This document shows, one piece after another, positions 1 through 8,987 of a stretch of DNA of 64,000 nucleotides. The stretch comes from Mesorhizobium sp. CU3 (lineage in GTDB: Bacteria > Pseudomonadota > Alphaproteobacteria > Rhizobiales > Rhizobiaceae): the NCBI RefSeq assembly GCF_006442965.1, contig NZ_VFWX01000002.1, positions 124,001 to 188,000 on the forward strand. The letters are read 5' to 3'. Below the pieces are notes generated by a model, which saw nothing but the letters and a program-made list of their open reading frames with translations, did no database searches and was not told where the DNA came from. Each line of letters starts with the position of its first letter. Position 1 is the first letter of the stretch. The translations under genes were made by a program, and so were the position numbers.

Positions 1-156
1 GCCGTGTCGGGCGACGGCGAAGAGGCCGCACGCGGCCTGCTGAACCATGGTTTCCCGACGTCCGGGCTGGCCGTGGTGCGCTTTCCCGGCAACCTTGCCG
101 AAGCAGCGCAAGGCAATGGGTATCTCGAAGCCTTTCTCACCCCGGCCGACCTCTGA
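1..156 (+). CDS. SixA-like histidine phosphatase, C-terminal end only
   Basis: The window opens inside this gene; 51 codons and a TGA stop at 154-156 are visible. The tail reads as the end of a histidine-phosphatase (phosphoglycerate mutase fold) protein of the SixA type: a 'FPTSGLAVVRFPG' strand followed by 'GYLEAFLTPADL', which resembles the usual 'PTGALAVLDF...L..F..P' ending of that family. The catalytic RHG motif would lie upstream of the window and cannot be checked. It is followed by the YcjX-like gene after 64 bases on the same strand. The call rests on a short C-terminal pattern and is moderate. Confidence 0.5.
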   Translation, partial: AVSGDGEEAARGLLNHGFPTSGLAVVRFPGNLAEAAQGNGYLEAFLTPADL

Positions 157-220
157 CACCATTTGAAACGGCTGCCCCAGGGCCTATATCGGGGCCTGAC
201 AGGGCCCGAGAGACCGCATT

Positions 221-1687
221 TTGGCATCATCGCTGACCACTTTCACCGACGAGGCAAAAATTGCGCTCGACACGCTGTCGGGCCGTGCAGCCGGGCTTTT
301 TTCCCCCTCTTTGCGGCTCGGCGTTACCGGCTTGTCCCGCGCGGGCAAGACCGTGTTCATATCCGCCCTCGTCCACAATTTGATCCATGGCGGGCGCCTG
401 CCGCTGTTCGAGGCACAGAAATCCGGCCGCATCGCCCGCGCCTTTCTGGAGGAGCAGCCGGACGACGCGGTTCCGCGCTTCCAGTACGAGGACCATGTCG
501 CGGCGCTGGTCAACGACCGCGTCTGGCCGGAATCGACGCGCGCCATTTCGGAACTCAGGCTCACCATCGAATACGAATCCGCCTCCGGCTGGAACCGCCT
601 GTTTTCGGCCGGAAAGCTCTCGCTCGACATTGTCGACTATCCCGGCGAATGGCTGCTCGACCTGCCGCTGCTCGGCAAATCCTTCGCCGATTTCTCGCGC
701 GAGGCGGTGGAGCTCGCTGCCCTGCCCGTGCGCTCAGACCTGTCGCAGGCCTGGCGCGAGCTGGCCTCGACCGTCGATCCCGACGCCGATGCCGACGAGA
801 TGACGGCCCGGCGTCTCGCCGAGCGCTTCGCCGCCTACCTCAAGGCTTGCAAGCTCGACGAGCGCGCGCTGTCGACTCTGCCGCCCGGACGCTTTCTGAT
901 GCCGGGCGACCTCGAAGGCTCGCCGGCGCTCACCTTCGCGCCGCTGATGAGACTGTCCGAGCGGCGCCGCTCCGGTTCGCTGCAGGCGATGATGGAGCGC
1001 CGCTACGAGGCCTATAAGACGCATGTCGTCAAACCGTTCTTTCGCGAGCACATCACCCGCCTCGACCGCCAGATCGTGCTGATCGACGCCATGCAGGCGC
1101 TCAACGCCGGTCCGGCCGCCATGGCCGACCTGGAGCGCGCCGTCACCGAAATCCTGTCCTGCTTCCGGCCCGGCCGCGGCAATTTCCTGACCGACTTCTT
1201 CTCGCGCCGCATCGACCGCATCCTGGTTGCGGCGACCAAGGCCGATCATCTGCACCACGAAAGCCATGACCGGCTGCAGGCGATCGTGCGCCGCCTGGCC
1301 GACCGCGCCGTGGCGCGGGCGAACTTCAGCGGCGCCGACGTCGACGTCGTCGCCATGGCGGCCGTGCGCTCGACCCGCGAAGGCACGGTCAAGCAGGGCC
1401 GCGAAACCCTGCCTGTGATCATCGGCACGCCGCTGAAAGGTGAAAAGATCGATGGCGAGACCTTCGACGGCAAGACCGAGACCGCCATATTTCCAGGCGA
1501 TTTGCCGGAAAAAGTCGAGGCAGTGTTCGACCTTTCCGAATCCGGGCCTCAGAATGAACCAGCGATCCGCTTCGTGCGCTTTCGCCCGCCGAAGCTCGAG
1601 CGCACCGCCGAGGGCGTCACACTGTCCCTGCCGCATATAAGGCTGGACCGCGCGCTGCAGTTCTTGATCGGAGATCATCTGGCATGA
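221..1687 (+). CDS. YcjX-like P-loop NTPase (DUF463)
   Basis: A 488-residue protein of the YcjX/DUF463 family, predicted GTP-binding proteins linked in many proteobacteria to envelope stress genes; the cellular role is not established. A Walker A loop 'GLSRAGKT' lies at residues 37-44, directly after the family N-terminus. The start is a TTG with a GAGAG stretch about 8 bases upstream; no better in-frame ATG is present. Its stop overlaps the start of the next gene in an ATGA (1684-1687), so the two are translationally coupled, as ycjX and ycjF often are. Family assignment is firm; biochemical activity is inferred from the P-loop. Confidence 0.87.
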   Translation: MASSLTTFTDEAKIALDTLSGRAAGLFSPSLRLGVTGLSRAGKTVFISALVHNLIHGGRLPLFEAQKSGRIARAFLEEQPDDAVPRFQYEDHVAALVNDRVWPESTRAISELRLTIEYESASGWNRLFSAGKLSLDIVDYPGEWLLDLPLLGKSFADFSREAVELAALPVRSDLSQAWRELASTVDPDADADEMTARRLAERFAAYLKACKLDERALSTLPPGRFLMPGDLEGSPALTFAPLMRLSERRRSGSLQAMMERRYEAYKTHVVKPFFREHITRLDRQIVLIDAMQALNAGPAAMADLERAVTEILSCFRPGRGNFLTDFFSRRIDRILVAATKADHLHHESHDRLQAIVRRLADRAVARANFSGADVDVVAMAAVRSTREGTVKQGRETLPVIIGTPLKGEKIDGETFDGKTETAIFPGDLPEKVEAVFDLSESGPQNEPAIRFVRFRPPKLERTAEGVTLSLPHIRLDRALQFLIGDHLA

Positions 1688-2760
1688 CCGCGCCCCGCAA
1701 ACCCGCGGCCTTCCGCATCGAGCCCGAGGTGGAAGCCAAGCCGCAAGCAACGCGGAGCCGCAGCGTCGAGGAACAGCCGGTGCGCCGGCCGCGTACCGCG
1801 AGAGCCGATGTCGCGGTGGTGATCCCGTCGGAAATCGACGTCTTCGACGAGCCCGACATCGAGACCGCCGCGCCGGCGACGGCGCCGAGAAAGCGTTCGC
1901 TGCTGGCGCGGCTATTCTTTGGCGCCGTCGGCGCGCTTGTCTCGCTCGCCGTCGGCCTATGGGTGGACCAGCTCATCCGCGACCTGTTTACCCGTGCCGA
2001 CTGGCTGGGCTGGCTGGCGGTCGGCATGGCCGCGGTCGCGCTTTTGTCGCTGTTCGTCATCCTGGTCCGCGAATTCCTCGCCATCGCCCGCCTCGCCGAA
2101 GTCGAGAAGATGCAGAGGCGCGCCCTGGATGCCGTGGCGCGCGACGATCCCAAGGCCGCGCGCGCCCTGGTCGACGAGCTTTCGGCCTTCGTCGCCGCCA
2201 AGCCGGAGACCGCGGCCGGCCGCCGTTCGCTTGCCGGGCTGCGCGGCGAGATCATCGACGGCGCCAATCTGGTGCGGCTTGCCGAGACCGAGATCCTGTC
2301 GCCGCTCGACGCGCGCGCCAAGACGATGATCCTGGAAGCCGCCAAACGCGTCTCGCTGGTGACGGCGGTGAGCCCGCGCGCGCTTGTCGACGTCGCCTAT
2401 GTGGTGTTCGAGGCCGGCCGGCTGATCCGCCGGCTGTCCGAGCTCTATGGCGGGCGTCCCGGAACGCTCGGTTTCTTCCGGCTAGCTCGCGGCGTGCTTG
2501 CGCATCTTGCCGTCACCGGCTCGATCGCTGTCGGCGACAGTTTCGTGCAGCAGATCGTCGGCCACGGCCTCGCCGCAAAGCTATCGGCAAAGCTCGGTGA
2601 AGGCGTGGTCAACGGCATGATGACGGCGCGCATCGGCATCGCCGCGATGGAGACGGCCCGCCCGCTCCCGTTCATCGCCGCCAAGCGCCCGGGCCTCGGC
2701 GTTTTCCTGTCGGCGCTGACCTCGTTTGCGTCTCGTAAGGACACTCAAGACGACAGGTAA
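1684..2760 (+). CDS. YcjF-like inner-membrane protein (TIGR01620/DUF697)
   Basis: A 358-residue membrane protein. It has a charged, proline-rich cytoplasmic N-terminus (about 1-75), two hydrophobic helices near residues 77-97 and 107-128, and a DUF697-type C-terminal half (about 200-340) with Gly/Ala-rich segments such as 'RLARGVLAHLAVTGSIAVGD'. The start overlaps the stop of the YcjX-like gene by four bases, and the pair probably forms a membrane-anchored NTPase module. No enzymatic motif is visible. Function of the family is unknown. Confidence 0.85.
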   Translation: MTAPRKPAAFRIEPEVEAKPQATRSRSVEEQPVRRPRTARADVAVVIPSEIDVFDEPDIETAAPATAPRKRSLLARLFFGAVGALVSLAVGLWVDQLIRDLFTRADWLGWLAVGMAAVALLSLFVILVREFLAIARLAEVEKMQRRALDAVARDDPKAARALVDELSAFVAAKPETAAGRRSLAGLRGEIIDGANLVRLAETEILSPLDARAKTMILEAAKRVSLVTAVSPRALVDVAYVVFEAGRLIRRLSELYGGRPGTLGFFRLARGVLAHLAVTGSIAVGDSFVQQIVGHGLAAKLSAKLGEGVVNGMMTARIGIAAMETARPLPFIAAKRPGLGVFLSALTSFASRKDTQDDR

Positions 2761-2858
2761 GGTAAACGGACACCCAGCCCCGGTGACGAAGCATTAACCA
2801 ATCTTCTGCATGGTCGTTTCTGTTCCAAGAACAGACTCTGTCGTGCCGGGTGTCGTCG

Positions 2859-3413
2859 ATGAGAAGCGTAATCCTGTCTTGCGTACTGCCTGTGGCGGTT
2901 GCGGTTGCCGCGCCGCTCGGCCTTGTCGAAAAGGCCTTCGGCGGGGAGCCGGACAAGCAGTTTTTCCGGTCGATCGAGGGCAGATGGGTAGGTCCTGGCG
3001 AGATCATTGCCGGCAAATACAAGGGCACGAAATTCACCTGCGATTTCAACGGCTCGACGCCTGACAGCAAGCTCGGCATGACGCTAGACGGCGGCTGCCG
3101 GGTCGGCGTCTTCACGCAAAAGATGTCGGCGACCGTCGAGCGCAAGGGCCGCGATGGCTACAAGGGCACCTTCATGGGCGGCTCGACCGCCGACGGCATG
3201 GACATCGTCGGCGGCAATGTCGTCGATGCCCAGAAGGTCGTCTTCACCATCAACCGCAAACAATTGAACGGTGTCATGCAGGCCCGCGTGCCGGACGCCA
3301 ATTCGATGACCGTGACGGTGGCCGTGCGCGTCGACAAGCAGCTGGTTCCGGTCATCGGCATGAGCCTGAAGCGGGTCGACTCGGTCGAAGTCGGCGCGAT
3401 CGCCAAGAACTGA
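2859..3413 (+). CDS. Hypothetical exported protein
   Basis: A 184-residue protein I do not recognise. The first 25 or so residues (MRSVILSCVLPVAVAVAAP) form a Sec-type signal sequence. The mature part is small and polar, with repeated 'G..G' turns and alternating beta-strand patterns such as 'VGPGEIIAGKYKGTKFTCDF', suggesting a periplasmic beta-rich fold. An in-frame GTG nine bases upstream (2850) is an alternative start; ATG at 2859 is preferred because it begins directly with the signal peptide. It is 98 bases downstream of the YcjF-like gene and may have its own promoter. Confidence 0.72.
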   Translation: MRSVILSCVLPVAVAVAAPLGLVEKAFGGEPDKQFFRSIEGRWVGPGEIIAGKYKGTKFTCDFNGSTPDSKLGMTLDGGCRVGVFTQKMSATVERKGRDGYKGTFMGGSTADGMDIVGGNVVDAQKVVFTINRKQLNGVMQARVPDANSMTVTVAVRVDKQLVPVIGMSLKRVDSVEVGAIAKN

Positions 3414-3433
3414 TCCAGCACGCTTGAACAAGT

Positions 3434-3452
3434 AAAAAAGGCGGCAGCCGCC
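3434..3452 (-). terminator. Rho-independent terminator of the small lipoprotein gene
   Basis: Read on the minus strand, a GGCGG/CCGCC stem with a three-base loop is followed directly by six T residues. It lies 35 bases beyond the stop codon of the lipoprotein gene ending at 3487. The opposite strand has no T-run, so it should act in one direction. Confidence 0.72.
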
Positions 3453-3486
3453 CGGCCACCGCCTGAGCAATGTTTTGCGACTGCGC

Positions 3487-3753
3487 TCAACCCTTGATGG
3501 TGGCAGTCAGTTCGTCATAGGCCTTGCAGGCTTCGTCCAGCGTGGTGGCGCCCTGATACTTGGTCGTCACGGCCTGCACCTTGGCCGTCAGATCGGCCGC
3601 CTTGCTCGGGTCCTTGGTGATTGCTTCCTGGAGGGCGGCAGCCATGTCCTGCGCCTTCTTGGTAACCATCTCCTGCGTGCATTCCGGCCCTTTGGAACAG
3701 GCCGAACCGGCGAGCGCCGCAACACCAACGGCGACGAGCAAAAACTTCTTCAT
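3487..3753 (-). CDS. Small putative lipoprotein
   Basis: An 88-residue secreted protein beginning MKKFLLVAVGVAALAGSAC. The hydrophobic leader ending in a cysteine (residue 19) suggests lipoprotein processing, though the lipobox (G-S-A-C) is weak. The mature part is helical and Lys/Ala-rich. A longer reading frame exists upstream (to 3852), but a GAGGAG ribosome site nine bases before the ATG at 3753 sets this start. A terminator follows. Function is unknown; an Asp/Lys-rich helical small lipoprotein is all that can be said. Confidence 0.72.
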   Translation of the reverse strand: MKKFLLVAVGVAALAGSACSKGPECTQEMVTKKAQDMAAALQEAITKDPSKAADLTAKVQAVTTKYQGATTLDEACKAYDELTATIKG

Positions 3754-4057
3754 GTCAGTCATCTCCTCAAAAGAGGCAGCCGCCCATCGCAGCTGCCCTC
3801 CCAATGGCCGAAGCCAATTGGCTAGCCCAAGGGCCAAAGCCCCGGTAACCAAGCCAGGCGTGCCTTAACTGCTGATTGCGGCGGCTTGCAACGACGCCAG
3901 CGGATAAACTTGTGTAACGCCGCTGCAACAGCCCGTTGCCGCGCAGCCGCCTCTTTGTATCCGCTGACCGGCGCCCTAACCTTCCAGCCAGTCCTCCCGC
4001 CCTTGCCTCGCGCCGCTGGTGCATGCAAGGAGTGCACTGAGCAACAGGGTGACAGGC
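3754..4057. other. Divergent intergenic region
   Basis: About 300 bases between the minus-strand lipoprotein gene and the plus-strand antiporter. It must hold both promoters. A 10-base perfect palindrome GCCAATTGGC lies at 3813-3822. No convincing gene or sigma-70 hexamer pair was seen. Confidence 0.5.
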
Positions 4058-5908
4058 ATGGCGGTTGAAGCCTCGAGCAGCGATCTGGTGCAGGTGGTAG
4101 CGCTGCTTGCCGCAGGCGTCGTGGCGGTGCCGATCTTCAAGCGCATGGGACTGGGCTCGATCCTCGGCTACCTCGCCGCGGGCGTCGTCATCGGTCCGTT
4201 CGGGCTGCGAATCTTTTCGGAATCGGGGGCGATACTTCACGTCGCCGAGCTCGGCGTCGTCATGTTCCTATTCATCATCGGGCTGGAAATGCAGCCGTCG
4301 CGGCTCTGGGGCCTGCGCCGCGAGATCTTCGGGCTCGGCGCGCTCCAGGTCGGCGTCTGCGCGGCGCTTCTGACCCTGGTCGGCATCGCCGGTGGCTTCC
4401 CCATCGCCCAGTCCTTCGTCGCCGGCGCTGGCTTCGTGCTGACCTCGACGGCCATCGTCATGCAATTGCTAGAGGAACGCGGCGAGATGTCCTCGCCCAA
4501 GGGCCAGCGCATCATCTCCATCCTGTTGCTCGAAGACCTGATGATCGTGCCGCTTCTGGCGCTGGTCGCCTTCCTGGCGCCCGGAGGGGCTGAAACCAGC
4601 GTTTCGGAGCGGCTGAGCGAGGTCGGCATCGGCGTCGCGGCGATCGTCGGCTTGGTCGTTGCCGGACGCTATCTGCTCAACCCGCTCTTCCGCATCCTGG
4701 CCGATGCCCGCGCCCGCGAAGTCATGACCGCGGCAGCGCTGCTGGTGGTGTTGGGATCTGCCTTGGCCATGCAGCTTTCCGGCCTGTCGATGGCAATGGG
4801 CGCTTTCCTGGCCGGCGTACTGCTGTCCGAATCGACCTTCCGCCACCAGCTCGAGGCCGACATCGAGCCGTTCCGCGGCATCCTGCTCGGCCTGTTCTTC
4901 CTCGCCGTCGGCATGTCGCTCGATCTTGGCATCGTCGCGCAGAACTGGCGTCTCGTCGCCATCTACGTCGTCGCCTACATGCTCATGAAGGGGCTCGGCA
5001 TCTATATCGTCGCGCGCATGCTGAAGACCGGCCACCGCGAAGCGCTGGAACGCGCCGTCGTCATGGCGCAGGGCGGCGAATTCGCCTTCGTGCTCTATTC
5101 CTCGGCCACCGCGGTCGGCATCATCGACGGCCCGGCCAACGCGACGCTGACCGCCATCATCATCATCTCCATGGTGCTGACGCCCTTGGCCATCATTGCG
5201 CTGCGCTATGTCACGCCGCGCGACGAGCAATCGCTGGAAGGCGTCGACATCGCCGACGGCCTCACCGGCAGCGTGCTGATCATCGGCTTCGGACGCTTCG
5301 GCCAGATCGCCAGCCAGCCGCTGCTGTTGCGCGGCATCGACGTGTCGATCATCGACAACGATGTCGAGATGATCCAGGCCGCCGCCGATTTCGGCTTCAA
5401 GGTCTATTATGGCGATGGCACAAGGCTGGACATCCTGCGCGCCGCCGGTGCGGGACGGGCGCGCGCCGTGCTGATCTGCGTCGACAAGCCCGACGCGGCC
5501 GTGCGCATGGCCGAGCTCATCAAGTCGGAGTTCCCGCTGCTGACGATCCTGGCACGCGCCTTCGATCGCGGCACCGCGCTGCAGCTCATTCGCGCCGGCG
5601 TCGACTACCAGTTGCGCGAAACCTTCGAATCCGCGCTCGTCTTCGGCGGTTCGGCGCTGGAAGCGATGGGCGTCGATCCGGAAGAGGTCGCCGAGGTCAT
5701 CGACGACGTGCGGCGGCGCGACAGCGACCGCTTCGAGACGCAACTCGCCGAAGGCATCCGCGCCGGCCGGCGCTTCCTGCGCGGCAACATCGGCACGCCG
5801 ATCCCGACGCCGCTCGCCACGCCGCGTCGCCCGGGCCAGGCGCTGAACGAAGAGACCGCCGTCGTGCTGAACCAGGACACGCCGAGCAAGGCAGAGACGA
5901 AGAGCTGA
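4058..5908 (+). CDS. CPA2-family monovalent cation:proton antiporter (KefB/KefC-like)
   Basis: A 616-residue membrane protein. Residues about 5-385 form the multi-helix Na/H exchanger domain of the CPA2 family, followed from about residue 404 by a TrkA-N/RCK Rossmann domain with 'IIGFGRFGQ' and a second strand ending 'SIIDND'. Such proteins expel K+ or Na+ in exchange for protons and are gated by nucleotide or glutathione adducts; which ligand applies here cannot be told. An upstream GTG (4019) would add 13 residues, but ATG 4058 has AGGGTGA at a good distance and matches the family N-terminus. It is followed after 10 bases by the DUF924 gene. Confidence 0.88.
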   Translation: MAVEASSSDLVQVVALLAAGVVAVPIFKRMGLGSILGYLAAGVVIGPFGLRIFSESGAILHVAELGVVMFLFIIGLEMQPSRLWGLRREIFGLGALQVGVCAALLTLVGIAGGFPIAQSFVAGAGFVLTSTAIVMQLLEERGEMSSPKGQRIISILLLEDLMIVPLLALVAFLAPGGAETSVSERLSEVGIGVAAIVGLVVAGRYLLNPLFRILADARAREVMTAAALLVVLGSALAMQLSGLSMAMGAFLAGVLLSESTFRHQLEADIEPFRGILLGLFFLAVGMSLDLGIVAQNWRLVAIYVVAYMLMKGLGIYIVARMLKTGHREALERAVVMAQGGEFAFVLYSSATAVGIIDGPANATLTAIIIISMVLTPLAIIALRYVTPRDEQSLEGVDIADGLTGSVLIIGFGRFGQIASQPLLLRGIDVSIIDNDVEMIQAAADFGFKVYYGDGTRLDILRAAGAGRARAVLICVDKPDAAVRMAELIKSEFPLLTILARAFDRGTALQLIRAGVDYQLRETFESALVFGGSALEAMGVDPEEVAEVIDDVRRRDSDRFETQLAEGIRAGRRFLRGNIGTPIPTPLATPRRPGQALNEETAVVLNQDTPSKAETKS

Positions 5909-5918
5909 GGGGAAAGGC

Positions 5919-6467
5919 ATGGCGGAGCTCGACCCACGAGCGCTTTCGGTCACGACATTCTGGCGCGATGCCGGCGAGGACGCATGGTTCGAGAAGAACG
6001 ATGCCTTCGACGCCGATTTTCGCAACCGTTTCCTGGGCTTGCACTATGCCGCAGCCCGACGAGAATGCGACGACTGGAACGCCCATGCCGAGGGGTCGCT
6101 CGCGCTGATGATCCTGCTCGACCAGTTCCCGCGCAACTGTTTTCGCGGGACTGGCCACATGTATGCGACCGATCCGTTGGCCAGATACTTCGCCGGCAAG
6201 GCAATCGCCGCCGGACAGGACCTCGAGCTGCAAGAGCTTGTCCGCGTCTTCCTCTATCTGCCCTTCGAGCATTCCGAATTTCTGGCCGACCAGGAACGCT
6301 CGGTGGAGCTTACGGCCGCCAAAGCGCCCGAATACCTGAAATACGCCGACGAGCATCTGGAGATCATCCGGCGCTTCGGCCGCTTCCCGCACCGCAACCG
6401 GATGCTCGGCCGCGAGACGACGGCGGAGGAACAGGCATTTCTGGACGGCGGCGGGTTTTCCGGCTGA
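5919..6467 (+). CDS. DUF924 family protein
   Basis: A 182-residue cytoplasmic protein of the DUF924 family, whose fold is TPR-like and whose function is unknown. The family signature is visible: 'LDQFPRNCFRGTG' followed by 'YATDPLARYFA', then 'LPFEHSE' and 'RFGRFPHRNRMLGR'. The start has a GAGGGGAAAGG ribosome site immediately upstream and the gene follows the antiporter by 10 bases, so co-transcription is likely. It converges on folK with three bases between the stops. Confidence 0.9.
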   Translation: MAELDPRALSVTTFWRDAGEDAWFEKNDAFDADFRNRFLGLHYAAARRECDDWNAHAEGSLALMILLDQFPRNCFRGTGHMYATDPLARYFAGKAIAAGQDLELQELVRVFLYLPFEHSEFLADQERSVELTAAKAPEYLKYADEHLEIIRRFGRFPHRNRMLGRETTAEEQAFLDGGGFSG

Positions 6468-6470
6468 TCT

Positions 6471-6983
6471 TTAGCCCAGCCACCATTCCCGACCGGACGG
6501 CAACCGCTCGATACCCGAAATATCGACGGCCTCGAGCCGCTCCGCCACGCTCCTGCCGCCGACGGCGAGCCCGGGCGCGATCTCGGCCAGCGGCGCCAGC
6601 ACGAAGGCGCGCTCCAGCATGCGCGGATGCGGCACTTCGAAGCCGGTTTCGTGGATCACCCGGTCGCCGAACACCAATATGTCGATGTCGATCAGCCGTG
6701 GCCCCCAGCGCTCTTCGCGCACGCGCTTCAGGCGCCGCTCGACATCGAGGCAAAGGTCGAGCAGCGCACGCGGCGCAAGCTCCGTCTCGACCGCGGCGGC
6801 CGCGTTGAGGAAATCCGGCTGGTCGAGCTTGCCCCAGGGCGGCGTGCGGTAGAGCGAGGACACGGCGCTGACGCGCGTGCGGTCATCGCCGTCCAGCATG
6901 CGCAGCGCCGCAGCCATCGACTTCGCCGGGTCGCCGAGATTGCCGCCGAGACTGAGATAGACGGTGCTATTGCGGCCAGACAA
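6471..6983 (-). CDS. folK: 2-amino-4-hydroxy-6-hydroxymethyldihydropteridine pyrophosphokinase
   Basis: HPPK transfers pyrophosphate from ATP to 6-hydroxymethyl-7,8-dihydropterin in folate synthesis. The 170-residue protein has the family's opening 'YLSLGGNLGDP', the substrate loop 'PPWGKLDQPDFLNA', the signature 'RWGPRLIDIDILVFGD' with the metal-binding Asp pair, and 'VPHPRMLERAFVLAPL'. It is the last gene of the folP-folB-folK operon and its start lies 17 bases inside the end of folB, indicating coupled translation. Length is normal for the family. Confidence 0.96.
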   Translation of the reverse strand: MSGRNSTVYLSLGGNLGDPAKSMAAALRMLDGDDRTRVSAVSSLYRTPPWGKLDQPDFLNAAAAVETELAPRALLDLCLDVERRLKRVREERWGPRLIDIDILVFGDRVIHETGFEVPHPRMLERAFVLAPLAEIAPGLAVGGRSVAERLEAVDISGIERLPSGREWWLG

Positions 6984-7326
6984 CGGTCACCTCGACATGA
7001 TCGAGCACGCCCGGCACCGGCGCGTTCGGCTTGCGCACTGTGATCGCCGCTTTCCTGATCTGCGGAAACCGTGCCGCCAGCGCCTTCGCCACTTCCAGCG
7101 CCAGCGCCTCGATCAGGAAGCGGCGATGCCCGGTGACGATCTTCTCGATCACCGTGAAGGCGACGCCGTAATTGACGGTGTCCTCGATGGAATCTTCCTC
7201 CAGCGGCCGGCTCGGCTCGACCGTCAGTTCGGCGTCGACATAAAAACGCTGGCCGAGCGTCTCCTCCTCGTCCAGCACGCCGTGGCGGGCAAAGAAGGCG
7301 CAGTTCTGCATACGGATGACGTACAT
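6967..7326 (-). CDS. folB: Dihydroneopterin aldolase
   Basis: Cleaves 7,8-dihydroneopterin to 6-hydroxymethyl-7,8-dihydropterin and glycolaldehyde. The 119-residue protein has the expected short T-fold: 'FFARHGVLDEEETLGQRF' near the N-terminus (catalytic Glu in the E-x3-GQ segment), 'DTVNYGVAF' and a C-terminal 'KPNAPVPGVLDHVEV'. It starts two bases after the folP stop and overlaps folK, so the three genes are one transcript. A much longer open frame exists upstream in the same frame but it is the shadow of folP. Confidence 0.95.
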   Translation of the reverse strand: MYVIRMQNCAFFARHGVLDEEETLGQRFYVDAELTVEPSRPLEEDSIEDTVNYGVAFTVIEKIVTGHRRFLIEALALEVAKALAARFPQIRKAAITVRKPNAPVPGVLDHVEVTVVWPQ

Positions 7327-7328
7327 GA

Positions 7329-8183
7329 TCAGTGTCCGGGAGGGGGCTCGATTTCGCGCGCCAGCATAGCATCGGTGACCGCCAGCGCATCCACGTTGAT
7401 TGCGACATCGTGGACGCGAAACAGGTCGGCTCCCTTCAAGCGCAAAATCACGCTGGTGGCTGCTGTCCCGGCGGCGCGGTCGGCCGGATCGCGCCCGGTG
7501 GCATTGCCGATGAAGCGCTTCCGCGACGTCCCGGCCATCAGCGGATAGCCGAGCGCGTGCAGCTCCGAAAACCGCGCCATCAGGTCGAGATTTTCCTCCG
7601 CCGTTTCCTTTGCGAAACCGAAGCCGGCGTCGAGCACGATCTGGCCGTCGGCGACGCGGGCGCCATGCGCGATCTTCAGCGACTTGCGCAAGAACAGGAA
7701 CTGGTCCTCGATTACATCCGGCAGTTTCTGCCGCTCGCGTCCTGTGTGCATGATGATGAGCCCGGCGCCGGTCTCGGCGGCGACGCGGGCGATGCCGGGC
7801 TCGCGCTGCAGGCCCCAGACGTCGTTGACGATATGCGCGCCGGCAGCGACCGCGCGCCGCGCGGTGTCCTCGCGATAGGTGTCGATCGAGATCAGCGCTT
7901 CGCCGGCGGCGGCCAGCGCCTCGATGACCGGCAGCACGCGCGCCTGTTCTTCTTCTTCTGTGATCGGGGCGAAGCCGGGCCGTGTCGATTCCCCGCCGAC
8001 ATCGATGATGGCCGCACCTTCCTTGACCATGCGGTGCGCTTGCTCCACCGCCTTTTCCGGTGCGATGAACAGACCGCCGTCGGAAAAGGAGTCCGGCGTG
8101 ACGTTGAGGATGCCCACGACGACCGCCTTCGGCCCGAGGTCGAGATGGAGTCCATGCGCCAGCTGCCACCGCCTGTTCGTCAT
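7329..8183 (-). CDS. folP: Dihydropteroate synthase
   Basis: Condenses 6-hydroxymethyl-dihydropterin pyrophosphate with p-aminobenzoate; target of sulfonamides. The 284-residue TIM-barrel protein carries 'ILNVTPDSFSDGG' (residues 25-37), 'GGESTRPG', 'VNDVWG', 'MHTGR', 'DAGFGFAK' and the C-terminal 'SRKRFIGN' substrate loop. The Phe-Pro region and loop lengths look ordinary, so no sign of a resistance variant is evident by eye. First gene of the folP-folB-folK operon. Confidence 0.96.
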   Translation of the reverse strand: MTNRRWQLAHGLHLDLGPKAVVVGILNVTPDSFSDGGLFIAPEKAVEQAHRMVKEGAAIIDVGGESTRPGFAPITEEEEQARVLPVIEALAAAGEALISIDTYREDTARRAVAAGAHIVNDVWGLQREPGIARVAAETGAGLIIMHTGRERQKLPDVIEDQFLFLRKSLKIAHGARVADGQIVLDAGFGFAKETAEENLDLMARFSELHALGYPLMAGTSRKRFIGNATGRDPADRAAGTAATSVILRLKGADLFRVHDVAINVDALAVTDAMLAREIEPPPGH

Positions 8184-8267
8184 CGTCCATCAACCATGCG
8201 TGAGCCGCGCGAAATCATTTTCGTTGCGCCGGCAACGGCCCTAAAGCAAGCTGCGTGAAGAGGCAAC

Positions 8268-8888
8268 ATGATGAACCGACCGCTGCTCTGCGTCCTGATG
8301 CTCGCCCTGACCGCTCCCGCGGCAAGCGCGGCCAACCTGGTCAAGACATACAGCTATTTCAGCGTCGGCGGCCGCACGCTCGACGAGATCCAGAACCAGC
8401 TTTCGAAGAACGGGCCCGAGGTCAAAAGCACCGGATCGCGCCACCCCGGTGCCACGCAGATGGCCTTCACCAACCGCATCAGCTACGAGCAGGGTGCCGG
8501 TTTCTGCCGCGTCGCCGACGCGGTCGTCACCGTGAAGGTCAAGGTGATCCTGCCCGAGTGGCGGCGGCCGCGCAAATCCGACCCCGACGTCAGGCTGTTC
8601 TGGGACACGCTGTCGGCCGACATCAAGCGCCACGAGGAGCGCCATGTCGAGATCGCCAAGAACCATGCGCGTTCGCTGGAGGATGCGCTGAAGGCCGCCC
8701 CTCCGCAAAAGACCTGCGGCGATGCGAAGGCCAAGGCGGCTCAGATCACCGCGACGGAACTCGCCAGGCACGACCAGGATCAGGTGCGCTTCGACCGTGT
8801 CGAGGCCGTCAATTTCGAAAACCGCATCCTTAGTCTGATGCGCTACCGGATGCAGCGGATCGAAGCCGGCCAGCTGCCGCCGCCCTGA
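8268..8888 (+). CDS. DUF922 exported putative zinc protease
   Basis: A 206-residue protein with a signal peptide (about 1-21, ending PAASA). The DUF922 family is regarded as Zn-dependent protease-like, and the hallmark H-E-x-x-H is present as 'RHEERHVEIAKNH' in the second half. Two ATG codons start the frame; the first has AGAGG at five bases. It probably acts in the periplasm, but the substrate is unknown. It sits between the divergent folP operon and the DHA2 exporter. Confidence 0.85.
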   Translation: MMNRPLLCVLMLALTAPAASAANLVKTYSYFSVGGRTLDEIQNQLSKNGPEVKSTGSRHPGATQMAFTNRISYEQGAGFCRVADAVVTVKVKVILPEWRRPRKSDPDVRLFWDTLSADIKRHEERHVEIAKNHARSLEDALKAAPPQKTCGDAKAKAAQITATELARHDQDQVRFDRVEAVNFENRILSLMRYRMQRIEAGQLPPP

Positions 8889-8942
8889 CGCGGCTCATTG
8901 AAGGCCAACTCGCTTCCAAACATGGTGCCAGAACGCGAAAAC

Positions 8943-8961
8943 TTTCGAGCGACGGTCGAAA
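8943..8961. promoter_or_regulatory. Inverted repeat upstream of the DHA2 exporter (possible operator)
   Basis: TTTCGA and TCGAAA are separated by seven bases, giving a perfect 6-7-6 dyad about 130 bases before the exporter start. The size fits a TetR-type dimer site, but no regulator gene is next to it. Confidence 0.3.
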
Positions 8962-8987
8962 TCGGCCTAAATCGCACGACATATAGC

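Noticed and set aside
4469-6025. 518-codon minus-strand frame opposite the antiporter
   Set aside because: Low-complexity Arg/Asp/Gln composition and antisense to a clear membrane transporter.
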